Below are positions 59,608-60,457 of a DNA stretch of 60,457 nucleotides, piece by piece. The stretch covers positions 21,034 to 81,490 of the forward strand of contig DHBS01000005.1 in assembly GCA_002398825.1 (NCBI GenBank), read 5' to 3'. Below the pieces are notes generated by a model. It was not told where the DNA came from and ran no database searches. It worked only from the letters and a program-made list of their open reading frames with translations. Position 1 is the first letter of the stretch. Every line of letters begins with the position of its first letter. Source of the DNA: Syntrophomonas sp. UBA4922 (GTDB lineage: Bacteria; Bacillota; Syntrophomonadia; Syntrophomonadales; Syntrophomonadaceae). The translations under genes and the position numbers were made by a program.

Positions 59608-60457
59608 TCATTGCCTTTCAGGGGCTTTATACAGACACCACTGGTCTTCTGCCATATAGTTGCCGCCGCTATAGTAATAAGCCCGGGCCCGGCATCCGCC
59701 GCAGCGCTCTTTATAATCGCATTGCCCGCATTTTCCTTCGTATTCGAGGGTACGCAGGGCGTTAAACATTGGGTTTTCCCGCCATATCACATCAAAAGGC
59801 GTTTCTCTCACATTGCCCAAAGGCATATCCAGATAGGCACAGGGCTGCACGTCCCCGCGGGGATTGATAATGCAGTAGCTGATGCCGGCCAGACACCCCC
59901 GGCTAAAGCGCATGGGAATGCCTTTTTTGTCGGCAACCCTGATGAACTGGGGCGCACAAGTAGGCTTAATTTCAATTGGAACCGTTTTCTGTTTATTCAT
60001 CAAGCGGGCGATGGTCTTTTCATATTCGGCCACCCGCAGCGCCTCCTGTTCGATATCGGCGCCGCGCCCGGTTGGAACCAGGAAAAATACATGATGGGCT
60101 ATGGCCCCTATTCCTATTGCCAGGTCAGTGATGGCTTCCAATTCGCTGGAGTTCCAGTCCATCACGGTGGTGTGAATTTGAAAAGGGATCCCGGCTTCCT
60201 TAAGATGCTTTATGCCCTCCATGGTCATTTCAGAGGCGCGCGCCAGACCACGGAACGCATCATGCTTGCTTTCATCCAGGCTGTCCAAGCTGATGCCTGC
60301 GGCCATAATGCCAGATTCCTTAAGCATGCGGGCAGTCCGGGCATCAATCAAGGTGCCATTTGATCCCAATACCGCACGCAGGCCCTGGGAGGATGCGAAA
60401 CTGATTAATTCATAAATATCCGGACGCATCAGGGGCTCTCCGCCGCTGAAAATCATA
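59608..60457 (-). CDS. Radical SAM/SPASM heme enzyme (AhbC/AhbD or NirJ type), 5' part outside window
   Basis: The frame runs off the right edge of the window, so the N-terminal radical SAM Cys motif is missing and only 282 residues are seen. These contain FSGGEPLMRPD, a SPASM-type C-terminus (CGQCDYKERCGGCRARAYY) and CLAGISYCIINPRGDVQPCAY. Together with ahbA and ahbB this fits AhbC or AhbD (NirJ family), the later steps of siroheme-dependent heme synthesis. AhbC versus AhbD cannot be resolved here. Confidence 0.88.
   Translation of the reverse strand, partial: MIFSGGEPLMRPDIYELISFASSQGLRAVLGSNGTLIDARTARMLKESGIMAAGISLDSLDESKHDAFRGLARASEMTMEGIKHLKEAGIPFQIHTTVMDWNSSELEAITDLAIGIGAIAHHVFFLVPTGRGADIEQEALRVAEYEKTIARLMNKQKTVPIEIKPTCAPQFIRVADKKGIPMRFSRGCLAGISYCIINPRGDVQPCAYLDMPLGNVRETPFDVIWRENPMFNALRTLEYEGKCGQCDYKERCGGCRARAYYYSGGNYMAEDQWCLYKAPERQ

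Noticed and set aside
1..60457. CRISPR arrays, intact insertion sequences, rRNA genes or prophage
   Set aside because: No regularly spaced repeats, transposase genes with terminal repeats, rRNA or phage structural genes were seen.

Overview
The window looks like a chromosomal segment of an anaerobic, endospore-forming Firmicute of the Clostridia, most like the syntrophic fatty-acid oxidisers (Syntrophomonas and relatives). This rests on gene content: sporulation genes (spoIVA, spoIIP, YIEGIA cluster), ferredoxin-linked enzymes (2-oxoacid:ferredoxin oxidoreductase, tungsten aldehyde oxidoreductase), an EtfBA plus membrane Fe-S oxidoreductase module as used in syntrophic beta-oxidation, and the siroheme-dependent heme route. 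Nearly all genes lie on the minus strand. The plus-strand exceptions are a 40-aa zinc-ribbon gene, an AT-rich membrane protein gene and a nitrilase/yjbQ pair. The species cannot be named from the sequence alone.

Layout. 1-2.9 kb: two EamA transporters (one cut by the window edge), a zinc-ribbon micro-gene and superoxide dismutase. 3.1-11.9 kb: a seven-gene aldehyde oxidoreductase operon (ferredoxin subunit, AOR, NuoE-, NuoF- and NuoG-like subunits, MoaD-like, ThiF-like). A near-consensus sigma-54 promoter, a perfect 13-bp inverted repeat and a GAF/PAS/AAA+/Fis activator gene lie upstream. 12.1-13.4 kb: a PIN/AbrB toxin-antitoxin pair and tRNA-Pro(GGG). 13.5-17.5 kb: lysC, thrB, hom and an ACT protein behind one sigma-A promoter. 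18.2-28.3 kb: the spoIVA-gpsA-plsY-der-DUF512-DUF3189-YIEGIA-spoIIP-DUF1614 block. 28.4-37.3 kb: fni, mobA, fmdB, ispH-S1 fusion, plsC, cmk, aroA, tyrA and aroF, preceded by a leader with a Trp-Trp peptide and mutually exclusive hairpins. 37.5-42.5 kb: EamA, livG-M-H, a truncated livJ fused at its 5' side to the end of a second DAHP synthase gene. 42.6-45.2 kb: nitrilase, yjbQ, aroH, hutP and an anchored protein. 45.6-48.9 kb: korDABC-type operon and a P-loop ATPase. 49.1-52.1 kb: HDOD protein, an unknown protein, cobT and rluB. 52.3-56.3 kb: etfB-etfA-EMO. 56.6-60.5 kb: ahb heme genes, hemL and cheR.

How the genes fit together. Three redox modules share the ferredoxin/NADH/quinone economy of a fermentative or syntrophic anaerobe: the AOR-NuoEFG complex (aldehyde oxidation, possibly electron-bifurcating), the 2-oxoacid:ferredoxin oxidoreductase, and Etf plus its membrane acceptor. 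The Ahb pathway could make the heme b that the membrane oxidoreductase is expected to carry. The aspartate- and shikimate-pathway operons appear separately controlled.

Oddities that need raw-read support: three genes whose best start is a non-standard codon (fni ATA, the P-loop gene ATT, cobT ACG), one in-frame TGA in a DUF3189 gene, and the livJ/aroF2 junction. They may be real biology or consensus/assembly errors; the sequence alone cannot decide.
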